Assembly: GCA_009839745.1 (NCBI GenBank)
Contig: VXPE01000129.1
Location: 1-34,019 of the forward strand
Length of the DNA stretch: 34,019 nucleotides
Direction: 5' to 3'
Source of the DNA: Candidatus Poribacteria bacterium
GTDB lineage: Bacteria; Poribacteria; WGA-4E; WGA-3G
The translations under genes and the position numbers were made by a program. A model generated the notes under the pieces. It had not been told where the DNA came from and did no database searches. It saw only the letters and a program-made list of their open reading frames with translations. Within the stretch, counting starts at the first letter, position 1; each line of letters starts with the position of its first letter. This document shows, one piece after another, positions 16,002-23,376 of this stretch.

Positions 16002-16976
16002 ATGAAAAAGACCACATTTCTACGGTGGTTCAAACCAACTTTGGTCTTGAGTTTCACTTATTTCTTTGCGTTTGGAGCAACCGCACAAAATTATTATCCC
16101 GCAGACGTGGGAAATACGTGGGTTTTGGAGAGTGTTGATGGTGAAGAACAAAGCACCTATACCCTTGAGGGACCCGAAACCATTGACGGTGAAGAGCGTA
16201 TTCTACTGAAGATTAGAAATGAGGAACTCAGCACTGGCGAGGTTGACACGGACACGTATTTTTTGACTGTTGGGGACGAAGCGATTGAACTCCACAGAAT
16301 CATCTTAGAAGACGTTGTTGCCACCTTGCGAGCGAACTTTCCAACGCCCGTTACTTTTTTCCCTTTACAGTTAGAGATGGGAGATAGATGGCAGATAGCA
16401 GCGGACGCAGAAGCAGAATTAGTAGGTGGAATCACAATACCTGGGGAAAGTATCACTGATTTTGAAGTTGTTGGGTTTGAGGACGTGGTCACACCGGCGG
16501 GAACGTTCCAGAGCTGTGCAAAGGTCCAGTTGGACTTGCGTCTCACTGCTAAGGGGGGGTTCCTAAACCTTGATATTGATTCTACGACCTATCAATGGTT
16601 CGCCCCCGATATAGGTCCCATCCAGTACGAAAACAGCGACGGCTTACTTTTTGGTTTGGTGAGTTCCAATCTGCTAACCGAGCCTGCAGAACCTGATACG
16701 ACAGAGGAAGATACCACAACAGAACCAGCCGCTGCGGAAGATGCTATGCCCGAACCCTCTGCTGAGGAGGACACTGTGACTGAACAGCCTGCTAAGGAAG
16801 AGACTACGCCTGAACCTCTCCCTTACGATGTGACAGGGGACGGTGCTGTGAATATCTTGGACCTCACTTTTGTGGCTTCTCGTTTTGGAGAGTCCGATTC
16901 TGACGCAGATGTCACGGGCGACGGGGTTGTTAATATTCTGGATTTGATACGTATCACACAAAATTTTAGCAATTGA
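16002..16976 (+). CDS. Secreted protein with two dockerin-like repeats (paralogue 1)
   Basis: A 324-aa exported protein. The signal peptide is about residues 1-28 with ATA before Gln29. A shared N-terminal domain follows, opening QNYYPADVGNTWVLES and reaching about residue 225. It contains a PAGTF-x(2)-C motif and a YQWFAPDIGP motif. A Glu/Pro/Thr linker then leads to two dockerin type I-like calcium loops, DVTGDGAVNILDL at 276 and DVTGDGVVNILDL at 303. Dockerins bind cohesins in cellulosomes, but in many non-cellulosomal bacteria their partner is unknown and none is visible here. GAGGAG precedes the ATG. Homologous to the genes at 17348 and 20020. Confidence 0.85.
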   Translation: MKKTTFLRWFKPTLVLSFTYFFAFGATAQNYYPADVGNTWVLESVDGEEQSTYTLEGPETIDGEERILLKIRNEELSTGEVDTDTYFLTVGDEAIELHRIILEDVVATLRANFPTPVTFFPLQLEMGDRWQIAADAEAELVGGITIPGESITDFEVVGFEDVVTPAGTFQSCAKVQLDLRLTAKGGFLNLDIDSTTYQWFAPDIGPIQYENSDGLLFGLVSSNLLTEPAEPDTTEEDTTTEPAAAEDAMPEPSAEEDTVTEQPAKEETTPEPLPYDVTGDGAVNILDLTFVASRFGESDSDADVTGDGVVNILDLIRITQNFSN

Positions 16977-17019
16977 CCTTAAAAATCCTGTAATTAGTAT
17001 CCTCATACGATGTTTTTTC

Positions 17020-17048
17020 TTGAAAACCTTTGAGGCGTGTGATAATAT
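17020..17048 (+). promoter_or_regulatory. Promoter upstream of the second secreted paralogue
   Basis: TTGAAA (17020-17025), 17-bp spacer, TAATAT (17043-17048). Downstream text (a TATTATTACACA-like stretch, then TTTGGAAAAA) resembles the region after the first paralogue's promoter, which points to duplication of promoter and leader together with the gene. Confidence 0.45.
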
Positions 17049-17083
17049 TGGTGTATTATTACACAGCGTTTGGAAAAATCTGC

Positions 17084-17281
17084 ATGGTAAATTGGAAAGT
17101 TGCATTAGTTGTTGTTATCATTGTCGCTTTGGTGATAGCGATTGGGATGTGGTTTGGGTATCGATACGTCTCAGAACACGATGACATCTCACCAGACGGA
17201 TGGCGTGAGCGTTCCAACAGGACGGATTCGCACCTTGATCAACCGCTTGTGCATCTATCCTCTTGGGCAAAAGTTTCGTAG
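17084..17281 (+). CDS. Possible 65-aa single-pass membrane peptide
   Basis: A short frame from ATG 17084 encodes MVNWKVALVVVIIVALVIA, a strongly hydrophobic segment, then a polar tail. It lies in the 371-base leader before the second paralogue. No convincing ribosome-binding site is seen. The equivalent leader of paralogue 1 encodes only a broken trace (KLAFIVIVVP) with no start, so this may be a decaying or fortuitous frame. Apart from this and the promoter, I see nothing in 16977-17347. Confidence 0.3.
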   Translation: MVNWKVALVVVIIVALVIAIGMWFGYRYVSEHDDISPDGWRERSNRTDSHLDQPLVHLSSWAKVS

Positions 17282-17347
17282 AAACAATATTATCCATTGT
17301 AAACATTATTCAAATTGGTATCTGTTAAAAAAAGGAGAATCTAAATT

Positions 17348-19897
17348 ATGAAACCTCCCCAATTTATGTTCTGGTTGATGCCGTTCTTGGTATTAAGCCT
17401 TGTATGTAACTTCACAACAACAGCGACGGCACAAAATTATTATCCGTCGGAGATCGGCAATACATGGGTTTTCTTGAGTGCCGATGGCGCGGAGCAACGC
17501 ACCTATACACTTGAGAAACCGGAAAACATTGACAATGAAGAACTGATTGTCCTGAAAATATCTACTGGAGTACTCGGTGGCGACCCGAGCGATATTGACA
17601 GGTACTTTGTATCTGCTCACGACGGGGGACTTCTACTACATCAAAGCGTTACGGATGAAGGCGCGTTCGGCATCGCAGAAGCGACTTTTGATCCTCCCGT
17701 TACTTTCTTCCCCGCCCTATTACCCGTCGGACATGCATGGGAAATTTTGTCGGAGACAGTACTGCAGCTCGCGGGACCAGCAACCAGCACCAGTGCTATA
17801 GAAGTTGTCGCGATTGAGGACGTTGAAACCCCAGCGGGAACATTTAAAGACTGCGTCAAAATAGAGATCCGGCGGAGAAGTGTTACCGCACTTATAGTCG
17901 TGCGTTCGACTTCTTATCAATGGTTGGCACCTGATGTGGGACCTGTCAAATATCAGGATGATCAAGATATCGTGTATGAATTGGAAAGTTACAGCCTTGT
18001 TGAGGCACCAACTGCGGATGAAGTGCCTACAGTCGAAGATGCACCCGCTGCTGAAGAACCGGCAGCCGAGGAGCCCGCTGTTGAGGAAGAGGCAGCCGAA
18101 GAACCTGCTGCTGAAGAAGAAACCCCTGCCGAAGAGGTTGCTCCTGAAATGCCGGCGAGCCAGATGTTCGAGATTACCCTCACGAACCTGACAGAAGGTG
18201 TACACGGTGAGAGCGGACAAACGCTATCTCCCGCCATTTTCGCAGCACACCCTGCTGGCGTTAAACTCGCCGAAGTCGGTCAACCTGCAAGTGAATTAAT
18301 TGTCGCGCTTGCTGAAGGTGGAGATGTGTCAGGACTCGCCGCCTTTGCAGAAGCTGCTGGCGCAAACGTCGCGATAGCTATGAATGCGGATGGGACGCGC
18401 AGATATACGATGCCGGGTCAATCTACGACTGTTACCGTAACTGCTGACATGGTGAACTCTTCGCTCTCTGTCGGCTCAATGTTGGTCTCAACAAACGATG
18501 CGTTCATCGCTGCGATTGATGTACCCCTCTTTGACGAAGATGGGATGCCTGTTTCAGCGAGTCTTGATTTGATGGCGTATGACGCTGGTAGTGAAGATAA
18601 CACAGAGATGGCTTCGGATATTCCGGGACCCCTCGGTTTAGATGAAGCGACGGATCCCCCAGGAAGCAATGAACGTGTCCCGACCGAAGGCGGTGTCATA
18701 GCAGCCCACGAAGGTATTCAAGGTGTTGGAGATGTGACTGAAGCGTTTGCGTGGGGAGAGCCGACGGCGATGTTGACGATCACGCCAGTTGATGCGCCTG
18801 CGGAACCGATGCCTGAACCTGTCGTAGAAGGTCCTGGTTTTGATGTGACGCTTGAAGCGGGTTTGAACATGATTTCGATCCCTCTGATGCCGGCAGAACC
18901 CTACACGGCGAAATCGTTAGCGGAAATGCTGGGTGCGACAGCCGTTATTCAACTCGATGCAGCAACGCAGCATTTTGTCGGTTACACGATAGCCGATGAA
19001 GGTGATGGATTTGGCATTACGGGGGACAAAGGTTATATCGTGAACACACCGTCTGGCGGTATGGTAAAGTTCACGGGTGATGCATGGGACAACCAGCCTG
19101 AACCTGAAGAAGCCCCTGCTGAAGAACCAGTTGCCGAAGAAGAGGCTCCCGCAGAGGAAGAGGTTGTTGAGGAACCCGCTGCTGAAGAAGAAGCGCCTGC
19201 TGATGACGCAGCCGCTGATGCTGAAGTTGAAGCCGATGCCGAAGCGAATAGTGATGCCGCTCCCGCCGCTCCCGCTCTCGCAACCTATAAAAACGCATGG
19301 GCGTTCATCGTTACCAGCGACATCCACGGCATGGAAACTGGAACGGCATATACTCTCGTCGCTGAGAACCTCCGCACTGGCACAATCGCCACGGAAAACG
19401 TCTCAAGCGCAACGAGACGCTCCTCTGCCGTCTGGGCAGACCTGAACCGCAAGAGCGTCGTTGAAGCCGGTGACAAACTCAAAGTCGCCCTTTACGACGA
19501 CACCAACAGAATCGTCTCAGGTCCCTTCCAACGCACAGTAACGACGAGTGACATTCGCAATGCCTTCTTGAGTCTACAACTGCGGGTCGGAGATGTGCAG
19601 CCGCAAGACACGTTGCTTGCGCAGAACTTCCCGAATCCGTTCAATCCAGAGACGTGGATCCCGTATCAGTTGAGCGAATCGACAGAAGTGAAGATTGCGA
19701 TCTATGATATATCGGGTCGTTTGGTTCGTTCGTTAGATTTGGGTTGGCAGCCGACGGGTTCATATATGACGCCGTCGAGTGCTGCGTATTGGGATGGTAG
19801 GAACGCTGTCGGTGAGCGTGTTGCGAGTGGTATCTACTTCTATACGCTGCAGACGTCCGATTTCGCTGCGACCCGACGGATGGTTATCCTCAAATAG
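17348..19897 (+). CDS. Secreted multidomain protein: paralogous N-domain, spondin-like domain, Por/FlgD-like C-terminal module (paralogue 2)
   Basis: An 849-aa exported protein. The signal peptide ends at about Ala28, and the shared domain begins QNYYPSEIGNTWVF. An Ala/Glu/Pro linker (about 220-270) precedes a spondin_N-like domain (about 273-480), with FEITLTNLTEG, SPAIFAAHPAGVKL, ASELIVALAEGGD, LVSTNDAFIA, YDAGSEDNTE and HEGIQGVGD. Next are a FDVTLEAGLNMISIPL domain (about 498-580), a second acidic linker (582-641) and an Ig-like stretch. The C-terminal module starts FPNPFNPETWIPYQLSE (761) and ends SGIYFYTLQTSDFAATRRMVILK-like, as in type IX/Por or FlgD-Ig sorting domains. AAGGAG precedes the ATG. 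Unlike its paralogues it has no dockerin. Likely cell-surface or matrix; function unknown. Confidence 0.85.
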   Translation: MKPPQFMFWLMPFLVLSLVCNFTTTATAQNYYPSEIGNTWVFLSADGAEQRTYTLEKPENIDNEELIVLKISTGVLGGDPSDIDRYFVSAHDGGLLLHQSVTDEGAFGIAEATFDPPVTFFPALLPVGHAWEILSETVLQLAGPATSTSAIEVVAIEDVETPAGTFKDCVKIEIRRRSVTALIVVRSTSYQWLAPDVGPVKYQDDQDIVYELESYSLVEAPTADEVPTVEDAPAAEEPAAEEPAVEEEAAEEPAAEEETPAEEVAPEMPASQMFEITLTNLTEGVHGESGQTLSPAIFAAHPAGVKLAEVGQPASELIVALAEGGDVSGLAAFAEAAGANVAIAMNADGTRRYTMPGQSTTVTVTADMVNSSLSVGSMLVSTNDAFIAAIDVPLFDEDGMPVSASLDLMAYDAGSEDNTEMASDIPGPLGLDEATDPPGSNERVPTEGGVIAAHEGIQGVGDVTEAFAWGEPTAMLTITPVDAPAEPMPEPVVEGPGFDVTLEAGLNMISIPLMPAEPYTAKSLAEMLGATAVIQLDAATQHFVGYTIADEGDGFGITGDKGYIVNTPSGGMVKFTGDAWDNQPEPEEAPAEEPVAEEEAPAEEEVVEEPAAEEEAPADDAAADAEVEADAEANSDAAPAAPALATYKNAWAFIVTSDIHGMETGTAYTLVAENLRTGTIATENVSSATRRSSAVWADLNRKSVVEAGDKLKVALYDDTNRIVSGPFQRTVTTSDIRNAFLSLQLRVGDVQPQDTLLAQNFPNPFNPETWIPYQLSESTEVKIAIYDISGRLVRSLDLGWQPTGSYMTPSSAAYWDGRNAVGERVASGIYFYTLQTSDFAATRRMVILK

Positions 19898-19922
19898 GGA
19901 CGCAGTAAACATAATTCACTCA

Positions 19923-19957
19923 AACGCCTTGGTGTTTTCATCAAGGCGTTTTTTTTT
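19923..19957 (+). terminator. Intrinsic terminator after paralogue 2
   Basis: AACGCCTTG (19923-19931) and CAAGGCGTT (19942-19950) form a perfect 9-bp stem with a 10-nt loop, followed by a T-run to 19957. It starts 25 bases after the stop codon. Confidence 0.9.
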
Positions 19958-19985
19958 GCGCACCTTGCTATCTTGGTGGTATAAT
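19956..19985 (+). promoter_or_regulatory. Promoter for paralogue 3, overlapping the terminator tail
   Basis: TTGCGC (19956-19961), 18-bp spacer, TATAAT (19980-19985). The -35 begins inside the terminator T-tract, so transcription of paralogue 2 stops where that of paralogue 3 begins. TTGGTG...CACCAA forms a small dyad around the -10. Confidence 0.5.
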
Positions 19986-20019
19986 TGTAACTGCACCAAC
20001 TTCGAAAAAGGGGAATCAA

Positions 20020-20826
20020 ATGATTAGAAATACCGTCCTGTTTATTGTCCTGCTCTGTGCTTTTGCCAACATAACGAATGCTCAAAATTATTACCCTGTT
20101 GATATCGGGAATACTTGGGTTTTGGAGAGCACAGACGGTGCTGAGCGCATCACTTACAAAATTATTGCGACCGATGAACCTGTCAGCGACGCGGAGGTCC
20201 GTATTCTTCACATCACAACAGAAGTATTAGGCACAAGTGCTGTCAGAACGAGTACTTTCCTTGTGGAGGTAGGCGAGGAAGGTATGAAGCTCCATAGAAT
20301 TGTCTCCGAGTTGGGGGATGTTTTCGGTGTGGCGCGCGTAGGATTTTCACCGCCTGCCATATTTTTCCCGACGAGGCTTCAATTGGGTGAGATATGGGAA
20401 ACACACGCGGAAACGGAAGTCAGTATAGTCGGAGCCGTTACGGTCTCCAGTGAGAACGAAGTTGTCGCTGTTGAGAATGTTGTCACACCAGCGGGGACCT
20501 TTGAAGATTGCTTAAAAATTCGAGTACGCACAAAAATCGATGCCGCTTTAGGAATAAATCGCTCTACCTCCTACCAGTGGCTCGCACCCGATCACGGACC
20601 TGTTAAATTTGAAACCGATCAGGATATTGTTTTTGAATTGGTCGACTCAAATCTGCTCGCGACCGAGAGAGCTTGTGACGTGAATGCCGATGGCACGATT
20701 AATATTTTGGACCTTGTCTTTGTAGCTTCTCGCTTTGGACAGACGGATCCGAGTGCCGATGTAAACGCCGATGGCACGATTAATATTCTTGATTTGACGC
20801 ATATTGCTCAGAAGTTTGGGAATTAA
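20020..20826 (+). CDS. Secreted protein with two dockerin-like repeats (paralogue 3)
   Basis: A 268-aa exported protein, the shortest of the three relatives. The signal peptide runs to about Ala21, followed by QNYYPVDIGNTWVLES, the shared domain with PAGTF-x(2)-C, and YQWLAPDHGP. Dockerin-like loops DVNADGTINILDL occur at 220 and 247, nearly identical to each other and spaced 27 residues apart as in paralogue 1. The acidic linker of paralogue 1 is absent. The start is supported by AAAGGGG. It ends only 13 bp before the converging gene at 20840. Confidence 0.85.
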   Translation: MIRNTVLFIVLLCAFANITNAQNYYPVDIGNTWVLESTDGAERITYKIIATDEPVSDAEVRILHITTEVLGTSAVRTSTFLVEVGEEGMKLHRIVSELGDVFGVARVGFSPPAIFFPTRLQLGEIWETHAETEVSIVGAVTVSSENEVVAVENVVTPAGTFEDCLKIRVRTKIDAALGINRSTSYQWLAPDHGPVKFETDQDIVFELVDSNLLATERACDVNADGTINILDLVFVASRFGQTDPSADVNADGTINILDLTHIAQKFGN

Positions 20827-20839
20827 GAACTTCACAAGA

Positions 20840-22408
20840 TTAGATTGAGTGCTGTTTCATTTCGCCTGCACTGAGCGTTATTGTATCCCAGACATCCGCT
20901 GCCCCGGTTTGCAATCGCCATGAAAATGTCAGCGGCGTGTCACCGCCATTGTAGAAGACGACTTCTGCGCGCTTTTCTGTTCCAAGAAGAGGTCGCACTA
21001 AAGAGAGAAGCGTCGGTGGATGGCTGTGGCTATCCCCGTGTTGAACCTCCAGCAGCTGTGCGACTTCACTTTGGACTTCGCGCGTGCCGAGAAGCAAAGG
21101 ACCGTAGCACGCTGTGACCGCGCCTTGTCCCCAGTTCCGTCCATGTCCCGCTGCAACCGAGCACACCGCGCCACCCATATCGGCGTGTTCCCTTCCACCG
21201 CGTAGCACACGCCTCGCAATATTTAAGCGCGTCGCAGCATTTCGCAACGCCCGCATCGCGTAACCGATTTCACCTGTTACTTGATAGGCGAGCGTTAGCG
21301 TGGCAGTTGAGGGTTCTTGAATCGGTTTCACGGATCCATTGTCCGACCATTCACCCCAATACGCCATATCCGCCCGTTTACCGACACCCGGTTCCCGACG
21401 ACACACCTCCTGCGGGAAGATCAACGCCAACAGTTCTGGGGATTCGTCAGGAAGTTCCGCTAATCCGGCACGGATCTGTTCATCAAATCCAGTATCCTCA
21501 AAAGTCCAACGGTAGTAGCTGAGTGCTGCTGCCGCGGGATCATTAAACGGGTCGCTCAACGATGTCACTAACGGTTCTACAATCCGCTGTGCCGCCGTTT
21601 TGAAAATCTCTTCTCCAGAGAGTCGATACAGGTCACCCAATGCGTAGATGGCACCAGACGCCAACAATACCTCAATACCCACCAGTGGGTCACCTGGGAT
21701 GTGGTGCGTACTTGCCACGAGTCGATGTAGATTCTTCTCGTTGACCGCGGCTTCGTCAAGACCTTCTCCATCAAGCGTCCAAACCATCGGCATCGGGGTC
21801 GGTGCCGCAACGAGCCGTTCGGCGCGTTTTCTTCCATACCGCAACGCCCACGCCAGATAGCGTTCTTCACCCGTCACACGATACGCCGCAATCGCGATAT
21901 GAATGAATCGGAAGTGTTCCGCCAGTTCATACGTGTCCTTTTCATCGTTTGTCACATCTCGGCTGCCGATGTTGTACCCGATAAACGTATCGCGGTCATA
22001 ATCATACCAAGGTGGGATCTCTGGGACCCAATTTCCGATATGTTCTGCCGCATCTGTCAAGAGCGATGTCGCTTCCGGATCTTCTGGCACCAGACCGATG
22101 TAACGCGGCAGGAACAGAAGGAAAGGCTCCGGTCCGTGATGTGCCTCTGCCTTCGGTTCATAGCCGTGAACGCAATCACGTTTCACCCAACCGAGCAGTG
22201 CCGCCTTCAGTGCCTCGAAGTGCTGTAGGACGGTCGTATCACCCGTGATTAAATAGTGCGGAAACCACGCGAGCGCATAGTTCGCCTCGTCCTCGCCGCC
22301 ATCGTTCGGACCCGGTGGATCGAGCAGCATGCTCTGTTTCAGCCAGCGTCCCATTTCATTTCTGAGTGTGGTATACGCCTCGTAGCATTCATGGATAGTC
22401 TGGTTCAT
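20840..22408 (-). CDS. Probable (alpha/alpha)-toroid carbohydrate-active protein, function unassigned
   Basis: A 522-aa soluble protein without signal peptide. The sequence is helical with repeated aromatic and acidic segments (NYALAWFPHYLITGD, AYRVTGEERYLAWALRYG, LAYQVTGEIGYAMRALRNAA), the look of six-hairpin glycosidases, polysaccharide lyases or sugar epimerases. The last ~70 residues look like a small beta domain (VVFYNGGDTPLTFSW). I cannot name a catalytic pair. AGGAGC precedes the ATG at 22408, only 9 bp after the sugar isomerase-like gene whose stop lies next to this ribosome-binding site, so the genes are cotranscribed. Confidence 0.6.
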   Translation of the reverse strand: MNQTIHECYEAYTTLRNEMGRWLKQSMLLDPPGPNDGGEDEANYALAWFPHYLITGDTTVLQHFEALKAALLGWVKRDCVHGYEPKAEAHHGPEPFLLFLPRYIGLVPEDPEATSLLTDAAEHIGNWVPEIPPWYDYDRDTFIGYNIGSRDVTNDEKDTYELAEHFRFIHIAIAAYRVTGEERYLAWALRYGRKRAERLVAAPTPMPMVWTLDGEGLDEAAVNEKNLHRLVASTHHIPGDPLVGIEVLLASGAIYALGDLYRLSGEEIFKTAAQRIVEPLVTSLSDPFNDPAAAALSYYRWTFEDTGFDEQIRAGLAELPDESPELLALIFPQEVCRREPGVGKRADMAYWGEWSDNGSVKPIQEPSTATLTLAYQVTGEIGYAMRALRNAATRLNIARRVLRGGREHADMGGAVCSVAAGHGRNWGQGAVTACYGPLLLGTREVQSEVAQLLEVQHGDSHSHPPTLLSLVRPLLGTEKRAEVVFYNGGDTPLTFSWRLQTGAADVWDTITLSAGEMKQHSI

Positions 22409-22417
22409 CGTTAGCTC

Positions 22418-23227
22418 CTATAGCAGCGACTTCACAAATTCGATACTCCGTTTTGCGATTGTCTGCGGATCCGGGTTGAAGTCGAAAACCTCTGTTGAAA
22501 CGTAGCCACCGTAATTAATCTCTTTTAACGCTTCAATGATGGGTGGATAATCTACGTTGCCAGAACCCGGTAGATAGCCGTTGTCGTCATTAGAATGGAA
22601 ATGTGCGACGTGTGGCGCGTGGTTGCGGAGCTGCGTCGGCATGTCCAGCCCCTCTTTCGCAGTGCTACACACATCCAGAATCATCTGGAAATTCGGATGA
22701 TTGACATCCTTCACCATTTCAGCTGCTTTGTCGGGATTCGTGATGAAGTTCGTCTGGTCGCTTGACAACGGTTCCATGCATAACATCACATCCCTTTCGC
22801 CTGCCAGTTCAGCACCCTCTGAAAAAGTTGACCGTGCGTATTCCCACGCTTCTTCAAACGAGAGCGGTTCCATCACGTTTCGTTGCTGTGGTGAACCGAT
22901 GACCATCACTTTTCCATCTAAGTCGGCGCATAGATGAATAAGTGCGAGGAAATAATCCCGTGTTTCTTTCCGAATATCCGCGTCTGGGTGGTTAATATAC
23001 AGACCAGGCGGTGAGACGAGTAGCCAGTGAAGTCCCGCAATCTCTATCTTCACACTTTCTGCTGCCTTACGGATACGGGTCCGTTCGGTCTCGCTGATAT
23101 CTAAAACCGAATCGGCTAAAGTGAATGGTGCGATCTCGACCGCCTCATAACCGAGTTCGGCGGAATAGGTGAAAACATCTTCGATTTTCCAATTTTCAAA
23201 CATTTCGTTGCATATTGCAATTTTCAT
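22418..23227 (-). CDS. Sugar phosphate isomerase/epimerase-like TIM barrel (AP endonuclease family 2)
   Basis: A 269-aa member of the xylose isomerase-like TIM barrel superfamily. The metal ligands expected for the family are visible: Glu152 (CMEPLS), Asp185 (MILDVCS), His211 (HFHSND) and Glu246 (STEVFDF). EIAPFTLAD and IAGLHWLLVSPPG are typical early strands. Members include hydroxypyruvate isomerase, IolE, IolI and 3-keto-sugar epimerases, often beside Gfo/Idh/MocA enzymes, two of which occur within 9 kb. A good promoter lies upstream. The ribosome-binding site (AAGGAA) is weak. Confidence 0.87.
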   Translation of the reverse strand: MKIAICNEMFENWKIEDVFTYSAELGYEAVEIAPFTLADSVLDISETERTRIRKAAESVKIEIAGLHWLLVSPPGLYINHPDADIRKETRDYFLALIHLCADLDGKVMVIGSPQQRNVMEPLSFEEAWEYARSTFSEGAELAGERDVMLCMEPLSSDQTNFITNPDKAAEMVKDVNHPNFQMILDVCSTAKEGLDMPTQLRNHAPHVAHFHSNDDNGYLPGSGNVDYPPIIEALKEINYGGYVSTEVFDFNPDPQTIAKRSIEFVKSLL

Positions 23228-23339
23228 TTTTTAATTATTCCTTGCAGGTAAATGACGTAGATTTGAACTTCAATGTGCCATTCTCGAAATCGCTCTCCAT
23301 TTCATGTCGAGCGAAGTTTTTGGTGTTTCGAACTTCCCT

Positions 23340-23368
23340 ATTCTAAAGGAGTTATGCTTTTTTGTCAA
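23340..23368 (-). promoter_or_regulatory. Sigma70-like promoter for the isomerase/toroid operon
   Basis: On the minus strand TTGACA (23368-23363), 17-bp spacer, TAGAAT (23345-23340). It sits between the receptor gene's stop at 23377 and the isomerase start at 23227, so the isomerase operon need not depend on read-through from the receptor gene. The leader is about 105 nt. Confidence 0.6.
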
Positions 23369-23376
23369 ACTTTGCC

